This document shows, piece after piece, positions 35,225 through 35,325 of a DNA stretch of 35,325 nt. The notes under the pieces were generated by a model. That model worked only from the letters and a program-made list of their open reading frames with translations. It did not search any database and was not told the DNA's origin. This DNA is from Pedobacter sp. Leaf216. GTDB lineage: Bacteria; Bacteroidota; Bacteroidia; Sphingobacteriales; Sphingobacteriaceae. Where the stretch lies: contig NZ_LMKM01000015.1 of NCBI RefSeq assembly GCF_001421515.1, positions 78,673 to 113,997 of the forward strand, read 5' to 3'. The position numbers were made by a program, and so were the translations under genes. Each line of letters opens with the position of its first letter. Position 1 is the first letter of the stretch.

Positions 35225-35325
35225 ATCGAGTAAGAAGCAGGGAATTAGTTTCCCTGCTGTCTCCTCACACCACCGTACGTACCGTTCGGTATACGGCGGT
35301 TTGTTAGAATAACTTCGTTTGGTGT
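35225..35325 (-). mobile_element. 3' end (domains V and VI) of a group II intron
   Basis: Read on the minus strand. Domain V at 35300-35269 has a 9-bp lower stem ACCGCCGTA/TACGGTGGT with a CGC triad and the G-U pair opposite it, a 2-nt CG bulge, an upper stem TACC/GGTA and a GAAC tetraloop. After a GT linker, domain VI (35266-35228) has a 9-bp stem around ACTAA, a 4-bp stem, a bulged A at 35231 and a basal GAG/CTC. The intron then ends in GAT, the last base being 35225. The intron body and any reverse-transcriptase ORF lie beyond the window. Confidence 0.87.

Overview
The window looks like chromosomal DNA of a Bacteroidota bacterium, most likely Sphingobacteriaceae (Pedobacter-like). The grounds are an AT-rich composition, a SusC/SusD pair, TonB-type and carboxypeptidase-regulatory-like surface proteins, almost no Shine-Dalgarno sites, several TAnnTTTG -7 boxes, a LytS/LytTR two-component pair and a YtxJ-type bacillithiol protein. 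The genus is inferred from style, not from a marker gene.

Left part (1-11320, all genes on the minus strand): two copies of a 180-bp repeat at the window edge, then, in transcription order from right to left, a ChrA-type transporter, a PAPS-dependent sulfotransferase, CysQ (PAP phosphatase), CysC (APS kinase), SusC, SusD, an arylsulfotransferase-like lipoprotein and a small Cys-rich lipoprotein. The first four are coupled or spaced by under 10 bp. Together they form a coherent sulfonation locus: CysC makes PAPS, the sulfotransferase uses it, CysQ removes the PAP by-product, and an outer-membrane uptake pair plus a second, PAPS-independent type of sulfotransferase-like protein follow. Three CAANCGNTTG palindromes (LacI-type operators in form) lie before chrA and before susC.

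Middle part (11321-22195): an outer-membrane beta-barrel receptor, a VF530-type protein and a SAM methyltransferase with a 42-bp tandem repeat array in its 5' region, a RidA-family protein, an M1 metallopeptidase, a carboxypeptidase-regulatory-like protein, an ArsC/YffB-like protein, then on the plus strand a multi-TM LytS-type histidine kinase and its LytTR response regulator.

Right part (22209-35325): a 2111-residue alpha-2-macroglobulin-like protein that carries an inserted TonB-receptor-like N-terminal module, ribH, an unlisted 40-codon lipoprotein gene, ytxJ, then a 1.2-kb array of about 220-bp units rich in hairpins, mqo, a possible start-less lipoprotein remnant, a secreted MsrA, a 2OG-Fe(II) oxygenase and, at the very edge, the canonical domain V-domain VI 3' end of a group II intron whose body lies outside the window.

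The most notable items are the sulfonation locus with its putative operators, the hairpin array with higher-order structure, the 42-bp array, the group II intron 3' end and the hybrid macroglobulin. No tRNA, rRNA or CRISPR array was recognised.
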